Source: Geodermatophilus africanus (lineage in GTDB: Bacteria; Actinomycetota; Actinomycetes; Mycobacteriales; Geodermatophilaceae). From it: 64,000 nucleotides of DNA. Below are positions 15,411 to 24,313 of this stretch, piece by piece. Position 1 is the first letter of the stretch. Each line of letters begins with the position of its first letter. A model generated the notes under the pieces. That model ran no database searches. It saw nothing but the letters and a program-made list of their open reading frames with translations, and had not been told where the DNA came from. The stretch lies in NCBI RefSeq assembly GCF_900107105.1, contig NZ_FNOT01000015.1:61095-125094 (forward strand). The letters run 5' to 3'. Both the position numbers and the translations under genes were made by a program.

Positions 15411-15538
15411 GCCCCCATGGTCGCCGACGGCCGGGATCCCGAGGGAACCGCCACCTGACACCCAGCGATTCCACAGGTGCGCGGCCCAGGGTCGGGGCGA
15501 GCGGCCCACCGGGGGCCGCCGGACGACGGGAGGCCGCG

Positions 15539-15802
15539 ATGGCCGCCACGACGAGCGGGTACCGCATCCTCTGGCTGCGGACGCGCCCCGCGGTACCCGC
15601 CGGGCCCGACCTCCCCGTGGAGGTCGCCGTCCAGGTGGCCACGGTGGCCCTGGCCGACCACCCCGGGGCGGTCGTCGACCGGGTCGAGGTCGACCGCACC
15701 GGCGGGTACACGGCCCACCTGGTGACCCGCTCGGGCGTGCGGGTCGTCGTCGAGGTCGACCGGGACCTCACGGTGGTGCGGTGGCTGGCGCTGGCTCGCT
15801 GA
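15539..15802 (+). CDS. Small conserved hypothetical protein
   Basis: 87 residues with an ATG at 15539 and a GGGAGG Shine-Dalgarno near 15528. It has alternating hydrophobic strands (ILWLRTRP; VEVAVQVATVAL; AHLVTRSGVRVVVEVD) and a compact soluble look. No known domain is recognised. Its 3' end overlaps the 3' end of dinB by 35 nt on the opposite strand. Real coding is supported by the start signal and the balanced composition. Confidence 0.55.
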   Translation: MAATTSGYRILWLRTRPAVPAGPDLPVEVAVQVATVALADHPGAVVDRVEVDRTGGYTAHLVTRSGVRVVVEVDRDLTVVRWLALAR

Positions 15803-17135
15803 CCCGCCAGTCCGGCGGCTCGGCCGGGTGCAGCGCGGGGTCGTCGGCGGCCAGCGTCCGCACCGGCCCGGGCGGGGTCAGCGGACCCTCGAAGCGCACC
15901 GTGACCCGCCCGAGGCCGCGGCCCCACACCCAGCCGGCGCCGAGCTCGTCGTGCCGGACGTCCTGGCCCGGCCACCAGCGGGCCTCGGCGGTGAGCGGCT
16001 CGGGGACCTCCTCGACGTCCGCGCCGGCCGTCTCGACGTCGTCGGCCACCGGCTCGTCGTCGGCGGCGAACAGGTCGCCCTGCGCGTAGAGCGACAGCCC
16101 GGAGACGCCGACCCCGAGCAGCCGCAGCCCGCCCTGCGTGCCGGCCTCGGTCAGCAGCCGCGCGGCGATCGTCGCGATCACCCGCGGGTCGTCGGTCGGC
16201 TGCGGCAGCGTCTGCGACCGGGTGAGCGTCGTGAAGTCGTAGCGGCGCAGCTTGAGCGTGACCGTGCGGCCCGAGTAGGCCGCCGCCCGCAGCCGGCTGC
16301 CGACCCGCGCCGCCATGCTGTCGACGTACCGGCCGAGCACGGTGAGGTCGGTCAGGTCGCGGGCGAAGGTCTCCTCCTGCGAGATCGACTTGGCCTCCCG
16401 CTCGGCGAGCACCGGCCGGTCGTCCTCGGCGCGGGCCAGCGCGTACAGCCCCGTGCCGTGCGCCCGGCCGGCCAGCGCCACCAGGTCGGGCAGCGTCTTG
16501 GCGGCCAGGTCGGCGACGGTCTTCACGCCGACCTGGTGCAGCCGCTCGGCGGTCGCCGGTCCCACGCCGCCGAGCCGGGTCACCGGCAGCGGGTGCAGCA
16601 CCTCGAGCTCGCGCCCCGGCGGGACGACGACCAGCCCGTCGGGCTTGTCGAGGTCGGAGGCGATCTTGGCCATCAGCTTGGAGCTGCCGATGCCGACCGA
16701 GCCGGTCACCCCGCCGGTGGCCGCGGCGATCCGCTCCTTGAGACCGCGGGCCAGCCCGGTGACGCCGGCCACGGACAGGTCCAGGCCCTCGCCGGCGGCC
16801 AGGTCGACGTAGGCCTCGTCGATCGACACCGGCTCCACCAGCGGGGAGAGCTCCCGCAGCAGCCCCATCACCACGTCGGAGGTGCGGCGGTAGGCGGCGA
16901 ACCGGCCGCCGAGGAACGCCGTCCCGGACGGGCAGCGACGGCGCGCCTCCGCGGTGGACATCGCCGAGCGGGCCCCGTACGCGCGGGCCTCGTAGGACGC
17001 CGTCGCCACCACCCCGCGGCCGCCCGTGCCGCCGACCACCACCGGACGGCCACGCAGCGAGGGCTTGTCGCGCTGCTCGACCGCGGCGAAGAAGGCGTCG
17101 AGGTCCAGGTGCAGGATGCTCGCCTCCCGCCGCAC
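15768..17135 (-). CDS. dinB: DNA polymerase IV (Y-family)
   Basis: 455 residues. Catalytic motifs are HLDLDAFFAAVEQ (first metal Asp) and SIDEAYVDL (Asp/Glu). A helix-hairpin-helix region (LGGVGPATAERLHQVGV) and the little-finger domain follow. It performs error-prone lesion bypass. An extra ~90-residue C-terminal extension includes an acidic linker (VADDVETAGADVEEVPEP) and a small beta-rich tail. GTG at 17135 is preferred: AGGAGGT lies 5 nt upstream, whereas the ATG at 17153 has no Shine-Dalgarno. No LexA box is visible just upstream. Confidence 0.9.
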   Translation of the reverse strand: MRREASILHLDLDAFFAAVEQRDKPSLRGRPVVVGGTGGRGVVATASYEARAYGARSAMSTAEARRRCPSGTAFLGGRFAAYRRTSDVVMGLLRELSPLVEPVSIDEAYVDLAAGEGLDLSVAGVTGLARGLKERIAAATGGVTGSVGIGSSKLMAKIASDLDKPDGLVVVPPGRELEVLHPLPVTRLGGVGPATAERLHQVGVKTVADLAAKTLPDLVALAGRAHGTGLYALARAEDDRPVLAEREAKSISQEETFARDLTDLTVLGRYVDSMAARVGSRLRAAAYSGRTVTLKLRRYDFTTLTRSQTLPQPTDDPRVIATIAARLLTEAGTQGGLRLLGVGVSGLSLYAQGDLFAADDEPVADDVETAGADVEEVPEPLTAEARWWPGQDVRHDELGAGWVWGRGLGRVTVRFEGPLTPPGPVRTLAADDPALHPAEPPDWRVSEPAPATAPP

Positions 17136-17289
17136 GCCCCACCTCCTCGTCATCGCCGCCGGCGCGCTCCATGGTCGCCCGTCATCCGCAGGGGTGAGAA
17201 CAGACGCACCGGTACAGCAACTGGTTGATCATGGACCGTCCCGCTGCGAGTCTGCGTCGCCGGACACCGACGGAGGGCAGCGTGGAGGC

Positions 17290-17652
17290 GCCGCGATCCT
17301 CGCCCGCGGTCAGGCCGAGGCCGAGGCGCTCGACGCCCGGTCGGAGGCCTTCCAGAAGTACGGCGAGGCGGCGATCCTCGAGATGCTGGTCAAGGTGCTG
17401 CCCGAGGTCGTGCAGGCGGCCGCGGCGCCGCTGGCGGGCGTGGACAAGATGACCGTCATCTCCGCCGACGGCGCCGGCTCGCTGGGCCGCTCGGTCGCGG
17501 CGAACGTGGCCCAGGGGCTGCAGCTCTCCGGCGACCTCACCGGGGTGGACGTCGCCGCACTGCTGCGCCGGCTGGGTGGCGCCGCGCCCACCGCGGACGG
17601 CGTCACCTGCGTACCGATCACGACCGCGGACGGGGAGGGGCCCACCCGCTGA
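17290..17652 (+). pseudogene. Flotillin (SPFH) C-terminal remnant
   Basis: About 120 residues, from AAILARGQAEAEALDARSEA to the stop at 17652, match the C-terminal tail of flotillin-family proteins (GQAEAEAL helix, YGEAAILEMLVKVLPE, then APLAGVDKMTVISADG). The N-terminal SPFH domain and the rest are missing, and no start codon fits. It is a 5'-truncated remnant. It is flanked upstream by a lone TTGATCATGG at ~17223 and downstream by a TGATCAT hairpin at 17661. Confidence 0.7.
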
Positions 17653-17660
17653 CCCCTCTC

Positions 17661-17729
17661 CGCCGTGATCATCGGCGTCTGGGTGCCTGGCACGCCGATG
17701 CGGGCAGCCGCCTGCCGATGATCACGGCG
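17661..17729. repeat. TGATCAT-armed hairpin, copy 2
   Basis: Perfect 16-bp arms CGCCGTGATCATCGGC (17661-17676) and GCCGATGATCACGGCG (17714-17729). It lies between the flotillin remnant and the thiD 3' end. Confidence 0.8.
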
Positions 17730-17743
17730 GGGCGAGCGTTCCG

Positions 17744-18574
17744 TCAGGCGGGCCAGATGCCGGCGAAGTGGTGCACCGGGCCGTGCCCGGAGCCGACGCC
17801 CAGGCCGCCCCCCGCCTGCAGCGCCCGGTGCAGGTAGTCGCGGGCGGGGTCGACCAGCCGCACCCAGTCGTCGGTGCGGGAGCGGGCGGCCAGGGCGGCC
17901 AGCGCCGAGGAGAGCGTGCAGCCGGTGCCGTGCGTCGAGGTGGTGTCCACGCGCGGGCGCCGGGTGACCGTGACGCCGTCCGCGGTGGCCAGCACGTCGA
18001 CGCTCTCGTCCCCGCCGAGGTGGCCGCCCTTGAGCAGCACCGCCCGGGGGCCGAGGGCCAGCAGCGCGGTGGCCTGGTCCGGCAGCTCGTCGACGTCGGT
18101 GGCCGGCGGCGCGTCGAGCAGGACCGCGGCCTCGGGGACGTTCGGCGTCACCAGGTCGGCCAGCGGCAGCAGGTCGGTGCGGACGGCGTCGATCGCGGCG
18201 TCGTCGATGAGCCGGTCACCGCTGGTCGCGACCATGACCGGGTCGCACACCACCGGGCCGCCCGGGCGGTCGGCCAGCGCGGTGGCGACCGCGCGCACCA
18301 CGTCGGCGGTGCCGAGCATGCCGAGCTTGGTGGCGTGCACCTCGACGTCGGCGAACAGGGTCGCCAGCTGCTCGGCCACGAATTCCGGCGGGACGCCGTG
18401 CACTCCGGTCACGCCGCGGGTGTTCTGCGCGGTCAGTGCGGTCAGCACCGCCGTCCCGTAGACGCCCAGGGCGCTGAAGGTCTTCAGGTCGGCCTGGATG
18501 CCGGCTCCGCCGCTGGGGTCGCTGCCCGCCACGGTCAGCGCTGTCGGCACCCCCGCCCGCCCCCGCTCGCTCAC
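17744..18574 (-). CDS. thiD: Hydroxymethylpyrimidine/phosphomethylpyrimidine kinase
   Basis: 276 residues. ThiD phosphorylates HMP to HMP-PP for thiamine synthesis. Signatures: [19 protein letters not shown] at the N-terminus, [20 protein letters not shown] and [13 protein letters not shown] (ribokinase-type catalytic Asp and GTGC loop). GTG at 18574 overlaps the thiE stop as GTGA, so the two are translationally coupled. It is last gene of the thiM-thiE-thiD operon. The stop is followed by a TGATCAT hairpin. Confidence 0.93.
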   Translation of the reverse strand: MSERGRAGVPTALTVAGSDPSGGAGIQADLKTFSALGVYGTAVLTALTAQNTRGVTGVHGVPPEFVAEQLATLFADVEVHATKLGMLGTADVVRAVATALADRPGGPVVCDPVMVATSGDRLIDDAAIDAVRTDLLPLADLVTPNVPEAAVLLDAPPATDVDELPDQATALLALGPRAVLLKGGHLGGDESVDVLATADGVTVTRRPRVDTTSTHGTGCTLSSALAALAARSRTDDWVRLVDPARDYLHRALQAGGGLGVGSGHGPVHHFAGIWPA

Positions 18575-19245
18575 CGGACCGCCTGCGCCAGCCGGCCCCG
18601 GTCGATCTCCGACCGCAGCGCTCGGGCGGCGGCGTCCGGGTCGGGCGCCGTGCACACGGCCGAGACGACGCACACGCCGTCCACCCCCGTCGCGGCCACC
18701 TCCGCGGCGCGGGTGGCGTCGACGCCGCCGATCGCGACGGTGGTGAACCCGACGGCGCGGGCCGCCTCGGCCAGCGCGCGGGCGCCGTCCGGGCCGAGGG
18801 CGCTGCCGGCGTCGGGCTTGGTGGGCGTCGTCCACACCGGGCCGATGCCGACCAGGTCGACGGTGCCCGCCGGCAGCGCACGGGCGACGTCGAGCTCGGC
18901 GACGGAGGAGACGCTGAAGCCGAGCAGCCGGTCGGGTCCGAGCAGGGCGCGCACCTCGGCCGGCGGCAGGTCGTCCTGGCCGACGTGCACGCCGTCCGCG
19001 CCGGCGAGCAGCGCGACGTCGACGGCGTCGTTGACCCAGAGCGCGACGTCCGGCCGGTCGGCCAGCGCCGCCTGCACCGCGCGGGTGAGCCCGAGCAGCT
19101 CGCGGCGGGAGGCGGTCTTGTCGCGCACCTGGACGGTGGTGACGCCGCCGGCGACTGCTGCACGGACGACGTCGGCGACCGGCCGCGGGGCGGCCAGCCC
19201 GGTGTCGGTGACCAGGTAGAGGGTCGGGTCGAACGGGCGCCTCAC
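18571..19245 (-). CDS. thiE: Thiamine-phosphate synthase
   Basis: 224 residues. ThiE joins HMP-PP and thiazole phosphate into thiamine phosphate. Signatures: [38 protein letters not shown] and [12 protein letters not shown] of the TIM-barrel family. GTG at 19245 is chosen because AGGAGG lies just upstream and the protein begins at the family start. It lies between thiM and thiD and overlaps thiD by 4 nt. Confidence 0.93.
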   Translation of the reverse strand: MRRPFDPTLYLVTDTGLAAPRPVADVVRAAVAGGVTTVQVRDKTASRRELLGLTRAVQAALADRPDVALWVNDAVDVALLAGADGVHVGQDDLPPAEVRALLGPDRLLGFSVSSVAELDVARALPAGTVDLVGIGPVWTTPTKPDAGSALGPDGARALAEAARAVGFTTVAIGGVDATRAAEVAATGVDGVCVVSAVCTAPDPDAAARALRSEIDRGRLAQAVR

Positions 19246-19318
19246 GGGACCTCCTCGCCGGCGCTCGTCGTTCTGGTGAGGCAGCCTGCTGTGCTCGTGC
19301 GTGACCTCGCGGGCTCGG

Positions 19319-20107
19319 TCACGTGACGTCCGCGGCGGCCAGGGCCTCGCCGTCGACGGCGTCCAGCGCGTCGAGCCAGGCGGGTGCGAAGGTGCCCGGG
19401 CCGTGCGCCAGCCGCGCGGCCCGCTCGGCGGCGACGGCGACGTGCGCGTGCGCGGCCACGGTGCCGACGAGCGGGTCCTCCGTGGCGGCGACGTAGGCGG
19501 CGACCAGCGCCCCGAGCGCGCAGCCGGCGCCGGTGGTGCGGGTGAGCAGCGCCGATCCCCCGCCGATGCGGATGGTCCGCCGTCCGTCGGTGACGAGGTC
19601 GACCTCGCCACTGACCGCCACCACCCCGCCGGTGCGCGTCGCGAGCTCGGCGGCCGCCTTCGCCGCGTTCTCGGTGCTGTCGGTGCTGTCCACGCCGCGG
19701 CCGCCACTGCCCGCGCCGGCCAGCGCCAGGATCTCCGAGGCGTTGCCGCGGACGACGGTGGGCCGCAGCCCGACCAGCTCGGTGGCCAGCTCGGTGCGGT
19801 AGACCAGGCCGCCGACGGCGACGGGGTCGAGGACCCACGGCGTCCCGGCGGCGCCGGCCGAGCGCGCGGCCAGCCGCATGGCCTCGGCGGTGCGGGCGTG
19901 GACGGTGCCCACGTTGACCAGCACCGCGGAGGCGACGGCGGCGAAGTCACCGGCCTCCTCGGGGGCGTCGACCATCGCCGGGGCGGCGCCTGCGGCCAGC
20001 AGGGCGTTGGCGGTGATCGTCTGCACGACGGTGTTGGTCAGGCAGTGCACCAGGGGGGTGCGGGCGCGCAGCGCCGCGCGGGCGGCGCGCAGGTCGACGG
20101 CCGGCAT
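19319..20107 (-). CDS. thiM: Hydroxyethylthiazole kinase
   Basis: 262 residues. ThiM phosphorylates the thiazole precursor for thiamine salvage. Signatures: [59 protein letters not shown] and [15 protein letters not shown]. It is first gene of the thiM-thiE-thiD salvage operon, with a TPP riboswitch directly upstream. The salvage-type gene set here (no thiC or thiG) suggests the window holds only the salvage half of the pathway. Confidence 0.93.
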   Translation of the reverse strand: MPAVDLRAARAALRARTPLVHCLTNTVVQTITANALLAAGAAPAMVDAPEEAGDFAAVASAVLVNVGTVHARTAEAMRLAARSAGAAGTPWVLDPVAVGGLVYRTELATELVGLRPTVVRGNASEILALAGAGSGGRGVDSTDSTENAAKAAAELATRTGGVVAVSGEVDLVTDGRRTIRIGGGSALLTRTTGAGCALGALVAAYVAATEDPLVGTVAAHAHVAVAAERAARLAHGPGTFAPAWLDALDAVDGEALAAADVT

Positions 20108-20114
20108 GCCGGTG

Positions 20115-20195
20115 ACATCCCTTCGCCAGTGCGAACTGGAGCAGGTTCGACGGGTGTGCTCTCAGTCCCCGGTCGGGGACACCCCGTGCCACGTG
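20115..20195 (-). promoter_or_regulatory. TPP riboswitch
   Basis: On the minus strand, right before thiM, the THI-box consensus is visible in order: GGGGTG, then CTGAGAG, then ACCCGTCGAACCTG and CTGGCGAAGGGATG. It binds thiamine pyrophosphate and would shut off thiM-thiE-thiD when thiamine is sufficient. It is placed 8 nt upstream of the thiM ATG, consistent with control of translation. Confidence 0.93.
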
Positions 20196-20369
20196 CTCCT
20201 CGAACGTAACACCGCCCCGCGTCCGCCTGCTGCGTGCGCACGGCCCGACGCCGGGAGCCTTCACGTTCCGCTCCCCCTTCCCGCCACCAGGTACGCGGCC
20301 GGACGCCTCGGTGGAGTCCTCCGACGACTGGCTCTGCTCGGCCTGAGAAAGGGCCCTCCCGCCCCACCC

Positions 20370-20427
20370 GGGCCCGTCCAGCGGCTCCCCCCGAGCTTGC
20401 GAGGGGTGAGGGGGACGGGGTCCTTCT
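20370..20427 (+). repeat. Dispersed GC-rich repeat, copy 4
   Basis: GGGCCCGTCCAGCGGCTCCC, then CCCGAGCTTGCGAGGGGTGA, then GGGGGACGGGGTCCTTCT. This is the clearest full copy. It lies in the 384-bp gap between thiM and the TauE gene; the rest of that gap holds the riboswitch and no gene. Confidence 0.7.
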
Positions 20428-20491
20428 GCTGCAGGAGGGCCGCTCGGGCGACGAACGGCTCGAGGTGGGGCAGCGCCGGCCGTGCGACAGG

Positions 20492-21235
20492 ATGGCCGGC
20501 GTGCTGCTCGCGTGCCTCGCCGTCCTGGTGGGCGCGACCGTGCAAGCCGCTGCCGGGTTCGGGCTGGCGCTCATCGCCGGACCCGCGATCGTGGCCGTGC
20601 TCGCACCTGCCGAGGCGGTGACCACGCTAATGGTGCTCGCCACGACCACGACGCTGCTCCTGCTGCTGGTGCGCCGCGGCTCGAGGCCGGCCGTCCGGTG
20701 GACCGACGTCCGCGTGGTGACCCTCGCCGCCGTCCCCGGCATCGTGGCCGGCGTGCTGGTGCTCGCCGTGGTCAGCAAGGCGGCGCTGCAGCTCGCGGTC
20801 GGCGTCGGCGTGCTCGCCGCCGTGGCGCTGCAGGTCCTGCGGCGTCCGGTCCCCGGCCGGCCGATGCCGTCCCGGGGGGTCACGCTCGGCGTGGGGCTCC
20901 TCGCCGGCCTGCTCACCACCACGACCAGCACCAACGGGCCGCCGCTGGTGCTCTGGCTCGAGCGGCGGCAGGTGCCCCCGGCGGTCATGCGCGACACCCT
21001 CGCGGCGCTGTTCCTCGCCCTCAACCTCCTCGGCGCCGCGGTGCTGACCGCCTCGGGGCAGGCCGGTCAGGCCCTCCGGCCGGACGTGCTGCTGGTGCTG
21101 CTGGCGGCGGCGGTCGTCGGCCACGTGGCCGGTCGCCGGCTGTTCCACCTGCTCGACGTCCGCCGGTTCCGGGTGGCCGGGCTGACGCTGTCGGCGCTGG
21201 CCGGGGTGGCCAGCATCGTCGCGGCGCTGGGCTGA
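20492..21235 (+). CDS. TauE/SafE-family membrane transporter
   Basis: 247 residues, nearly all in about eight hydrophobic segments. The N-terminal part (LVGATVQAAAGFGLALIAGP) and the internal GLLAGLLTTTTSTNGPPLVLW segment carry the duplicated GFG/GxxxG-like signatures of the TauE/SafE (DUF81) family. Members export small sulfonates or sulfite or have other anion roles; the substrate here is unknown. ATG at 20492 is used; GTG at 20501 is possible. It is divergent from the thi operon with a dispersed repeat in the gap. Confidence 0.8.
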   Translation: MAGVLLACLAVLVGATVQAAAGFGLALIAGPAIVAVLAPAEAVTTLMVLATTTTLLLLLVRRGSRPAVRWTDVRVVTLAAVPGIVAGVLVLAVVSKAALQLAVGVGVLAAVALQVLRRPVPGRPMPSRGVTLGVGLLAGLLTTTTSTNGPPLVLWLERRQVPPAVMRDTLAALFLALNLLGAAVLTASGQAGQALRPDVLLVLLAAAVVGHVAGRRLFHLLDVRRFRVAGLTLSALAGVASIVAALG

Positions 21236-21275
21236 GGTCCACCACGAGCGCCCGCACGGATCGGTGCCCCGTGCA

Positions 21276-21347
21276 GTTGATCATGGGGTCGGTGCAGGCG
21301 GACGCGCGGTCGACGGCGCGTCGTCGAGCAGCAACCCCATGATCAAC
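21276..21347. repeat. TGATCAT-armed hairpin, copy 3
   Basis: Perfect 14-bp arms GTTGATCATGGGGT (21276-21289) and ACCCCATGATCAAC (21334-21347), 44 bp apart. It lies between the convergent TauE and helicase genes. Confidence 0.8.
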
Positions 21348-21421
21348 ACCGCGCAGGGGGCGGGGAACGCGCGGCGAGGGGGGAGCACCCCGGGAGCCGG
21401 GGGGCGCGGCCGCGGGGACCC

Positions 21422-23143
21422 TCAGTCGGTGAGCGCGACGGGCGGCAGCCAGTCGGCGTGGAGCAGCTCCGCGATCTCCTGCAGGGCGGAGGTGTCCGCC
21501 CCGGCGGTGGAGCCGCTGACCGCCAGCCGCTCCACCATCACCCGGGCCACCTGCTCCTCCACCGTGTCCTCGGCGAAGGCGACCCGCCACGGGGACACCT
21601 GGCCGTCGCGGTGGGTGCGGCCGGTGACCTGGCGGGCCTGGATGCCGGAGAAGCGCGGCTGGTGGAACAGGCCGACCCGCGGCGTGCGGGAGGCGGTGCC
21701 GCCGCCGGGCAGCAGCTCGCCGGCGTGCAGGCTGATCGAGGCGGTCACGGTGAACACGCACACCGGCGCCTCGCCCGACTGGAAGCGCAGCCGCTCGGCC
21801 TCGACGTCGAAGCGGTCGCGGCCGTAGATGCAGGCCACCGCGACCCCGGCGTCCTGCAGGGCCTCGCGGATCGGGTCGGCCGCCGTCTCGACGAACTCCA
21901 CCGACACTGCGACCTGCCGCTCGGCCTCGACCTGCGCCCGCACCCAGTCGACGGTGGCCTGGGCGCGGATCAGCCCGGCCTTCTGCCGGAAGCGCAGCAG
22001 TGCGGCGCGCCCGCGCGCGGTCTGCCGGGCCTTCCGCGCGAGCTGCATCTCGGCGCGGAACTCCTGCCACTCGGACTTGTAGGCGGCCTGCTCGGCGGGG
22101 GTGAGCGCGACCGGCGTCCCGGTGACCGACACCGGGCCCCAGGGCGCCGGCCGATGCAGCGTGGCGGGCGGCTCGCCGTCCGCCAGCCAGCCCTGCAGCC
22201 GGGCGAGGTCGGCGCGGCGGGCGTCGGCGTCCTCGGTCCAGGCCCACCCGTAGCGCCCTCGTTCCACGTGGAACCCGTGCTCGGCGAGCTTCGCCGGCAG
22301 GTCGGTCCAGGCGCGCAGCGGCTCGCCGTGCCGCTGCGCGAACTGCGGCGCGAGGTAGGACAGCTCCAGCGGCGTGTGCGCCGGGGTGGCGGTGGCGGCG
22401 ATGACGAACGGCACGTCCGTCGCCCGGCCGCCGCCGGAGGCCGCCTTCCAGTGCTTCCACCGCTGTGTGGTCGTGTGCCGGACCATGTGCGCCTCGTCGG
22501 CGATCACGACGTCGAACCGCAGCTTCCTGACCTTGGCCAGCCGGTCCCAGGTGGTCACGCACCAGCGCAGGCCGCCGTCGCCGAAGCCGGCGATCGAGCG
22601 GGTCCAGTGCGGGATCGTGATGGCCGCCGGGCGGTCGGCGACGACGAGCACCCGATGCCCGCCCCGCATCTCGCAGATCTCCCGGGCGGCCAGGACGGCG
22701 GTCCCGGTCTTGCCCACGCCGGGGTCGTCACCGAGGAGGAAGACCCGGTGCCCGGCCGCTGCCGAGGCGATCACGGCCTCCGCACCGGTGGCCTGTTCCT
22801 CGCGTGGCACCAGCGGCCGGCCCGACGGCACCGGCCGGGGGCTGTCGTTGAGCTCGTCCTCGAGGAAGCGCTCGAAGGTGTAGGGCGGCGGGTCGTAGGG
22901 GGCCAGCTCCGGGGGCAGCTCGCGGCCGACCCACACGTGCGCCTGCAGGTCCGGCCGCCACTGCGCGCCCGGGGCCGGCGCCCGGAACGGTACGGCGAGC
23001 ACCCACACCCGCTCCCCCGCGCCGGCGACCGGCCGCTCCGGTGCCGGCTCGGCCGGGCGACGGGCGGGTGGCCTGCGACGGGTCGTCGTCGTGCTGCGGG
23101 TGCTGGTCGAGCGGTCGGTCGTCCGGCGGCGCCGTCCGGGCAT
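21422..23143 (-). CDS. SNF2/DEAD-like helicase, stand-alone
   Basis: 573 residues. After a basic low-complexity N-terminus (~50 residues), a helicase core begins: Walker A GDDPGVGKTGTAVLAA, DEAH box IADEAHMVRH, motif III AATATPAH and motif VI QVTGRTHRDGQ. C-terminal half has the R-D-G-Q of superfamily 2 proteins. The ATG at 23143 has weak SD and is chosen because the frame upstream is low-complexity. No nuclease, methylase or other defence partner lies next to it. It contains a parS-like site at 22261. Function unknown; could be DNA translocase in repair. Confidence 0.75.
   Translation of the reverse strand: MPGRRRRTTDRSTSTRSTTTTRRRPPARRPAEPAPERPVAGAGERVWVLAVPFRAPAPGAQWRPDLQAHVWVGRELPPELAPYDPPPYTFERFLEDELNDSPRPVPSGRPLVPREEQATGAEAVIASAAAGHRVFLLGDDPGVGKTGTAVLAAREICEMRGGHRVLVVADRPAAITIPHWTRSIAGFGDGGLRWCVTTWDRLAKVRKLRFDVVIADEAHMVRHTTTQRWKHWKAASGGGRATDVPFVIAATATPAHTPLELSYLAPQFAQRHGEPLRAWTDLPAKLAEHGFHVERGRYGWAWTEDADARRADLARLQGWLADGEPPATLHRPAPWGPVSVTGTPVALTPAEQAAYKSEWQEFRAEMQLARKARQTARGRAALLRFRQKAGLIRAQATVDWVRAQVEAERQVAVSVEFVETAADPIREALQDAGVAVACIYGRDRFDVEAERLRFQSGEAPVCVFTVTASISLHAGELLPGGGTASRTPRVGLFHQPRFSGIQARQVTGRTHRDGQVSPWRVAFAEDTVEEQVARVMVERLAVSGSTAGADTSALQEIAELLHADWLPPVALTD
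22261..22274. other. parS-like palindrome (perfect)
   Basis: GTTCCACGTGGAAC, perfect 14-bp palindrome. It is the only copy inside a coding region (helicase, encoding FHVE on the minus strand). Confidence 0.6.
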
Positions 23144-23546
23144 GGCAGCTGCGTTCCTCTCCTCGGGCGAGCGGCGGGTCGGCCGGGTCGCCGTGGGGAT
23201 GGTGCGACGGTCCGGGGCCGATCTCGTGGCGCCCCGCCGGGGACCCAAACCCGCACGCGGAGCGGTCTGCCGCCAGGAGCGCGGAGAGCTCGTGGACGAC
23301 GCCGCGACCCTCGACCTCCCGTCGCCACCCGGCCGCCGGGCGGTGGACGAGAGGCACTCCTGCTCGCGCAGGAGCACCACGCATCCTGCCCGGACGTTCT
23401 CGAGGCGCAGGACCTTCCCCCGTCCGGGCCGCGCACGTGCCGGACCCGGCCCAGGAGCCGTCGACCTCGGGGACCTGGCACTTCCGGTGGGACGGACGCG
23501 GGACGCAGCCGTCCGCAGCAGGAGCGACGCCGCACACACCACCGGG
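23144..23546. other. Gap without a gene
   Basis: About 400 bp between the helicase and the vapB operator. Both strands were examined; only shadow frames with low-complexity Arg/Pro-rich translations appear. No hairpin repeat or RNA gene is recognised. It may carry the helicase promoter. Confidence 0.4.
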
Positions 23547-23569
23547 TTTGCATGTGGTCCACATGCAAA
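23547..23569. promoter_or_regulatory. vapBC operator palindrome
   Basis: Perfect 11-bp inverted repeat, TTTGCATGTGG and CCACATGCAAA, with a one-base T spacer. A likely -10 box TAGGAT lies at 23587-23592, so the palindrome covers the -35 region of the vapBC promoter. It fits autorepression by the VapBC complex. Confidence 0.75.
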
Positions 23570-23598
23570 CACATGCGCATCACATGTAGGATGGCATC

Positions 23599-23832
23599 GT
23601 GCCGAAGATGTTGCAGGTCCGTCACGTGCCGGACGAGCTGCACGCCGTGCTGCGGGAGCGGGCAGCCGAGAGTGGCTTGAGCCTGTCGGAGTTCGTGCTG
23701 CGCGAGCTGCAGGCGGTCGCTGCCCGGCCGAGCAAGGCCCAGGTGCTGGCCCGTGCCGCTCGTCGCGGCGGACGACTCCCCTTCGACGAGGCGGTCGCCG
23801 CCGTGGACGCCGGTCGCGAGGGCAGGACGTGA
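23599..23832 (+). CDS. vapB: VapB/FitA-type antitoxin
   Basis: 77 residues with an N-terminal ribbon-helix-helix (MLQVRHVPDELHAVLRERAA, then GLSLSEFVLREL) that binds DNA. The C-terminal tail should occupy the VapC active site. GTG at 23599 lies 6 nt after the probable -10 hexamer, so the transcript may be leaderless; an AGGA at 23588 could alternatively serve as Shine-Dalgarno. It overlaps vapC by GTGA. An operator palindrome lies just upstream. Confidence 0.85.
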   Translation: MPKMLQVRHVPDELHAVLRERAAESGLSLSEFVLRELQAVAARPSKAQVLARAARRGGRLPFDEAVAAVDAGREGRT

Positions 23833-24221
23833 TCGTCGCCGATGCGTCGGTGCTCGTGCCGGCCCTGGTGGACGACGGCTCGGCCGGTGCCCTGGCGCGC
23901 GAGCGGCTCCTGGGCTCCGACGTCCACGCGCCCGAGCTCGCGGACGTGGAGGTGCTCTCCGTCGTCCGGCGCGAGGTGCTGGGCGGTCGGCTCACTCGGG
24001 AGCGGGGCACCGCGGCGCTGGAGGACTACGCCGAGCTGGCCCTGGAGCGCCACCCCCACCTGCTGCTGCTGGCGCGGGCGTGGGAGCTCCGGGACGCGGT
24101 CAGCGCCTACGACGCGCAGTACGTGGCGCTCGCCGAGCTGCTGGACGTCCCGCTGGTGACGGGGGACGCGCGGCTCTCACGAGCGCCCGGTCTGCGGTGC
24201 GCCGTCGACCTGCTGCGCTGA
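23829..24221 (+). CDS. vapC: VapC PIN-domain ribonuclease toxin
   Basis: 130 residues. PIN-domain acidic residues are visible: VIVADASVLVPALV (first Asp), ELADVEVLSVVRRE (Glu), YDAQYVALAELL (Asp) and LVTGDARLSR (Asp). Toxins of this family cleave tRNA or rRNA when not bound by VapB. GTG at 23829 overlaps the vapB stop by four bases. All key residues are intact, so the module should be functional. A small inverted repeat (GCTGACC/GGTCAGC) overlaps the stop. Confidence 0.87.
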   Translation: MIVADASVLVPALVDDGSAGALARERLLGSDVHAPELADVEVLSVVRREVLGGRLTRERGTAALEDYAELALERHPHLLLLARAWELRDAVSAYDAQYVALAELLDVPLVTGDARLSRAPGLRCAVDLLR

Positions 24222-24237
24222 CCAGCCGGGGGTCAGC
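24217..24237. terminator. Small hairpin after vapC
   Basis: GCTGACC and GGTCAGC arms with a 7-nt loop, overlapping the vapC stop. Weak candidate terminator. Confidence 0.4.
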
Positions 24238-24313
24238 AGCCCGGGCCCCGTTCCGTCCACCGAGCGGGCCCAGCACTCCGACCGTCCCCGCGCGAGTCTG
24301 GTGGAATCGCCGG

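Noticed and set aside
15768..17153. LexA box expected for dinB
   Set aside because: The sequence upstream of dinB (17136-17290) contains no TCGAAC-N4-GTTCGA match, so no SOS site is claimed.
19310..19322. GTCACGTGAC palindrome near the thiM end
   Set aside because: It shares only the CACGTG core with the parS-like sites and lacks the GTTC/GAAC ends; counted as chance.
23144..23546. Possible small gene between the helicase and vapB
   Set aside because: Several open frames exist but all give Arg/Pro-rich translations without a Shine-Dalgarno or a recognisable domain.
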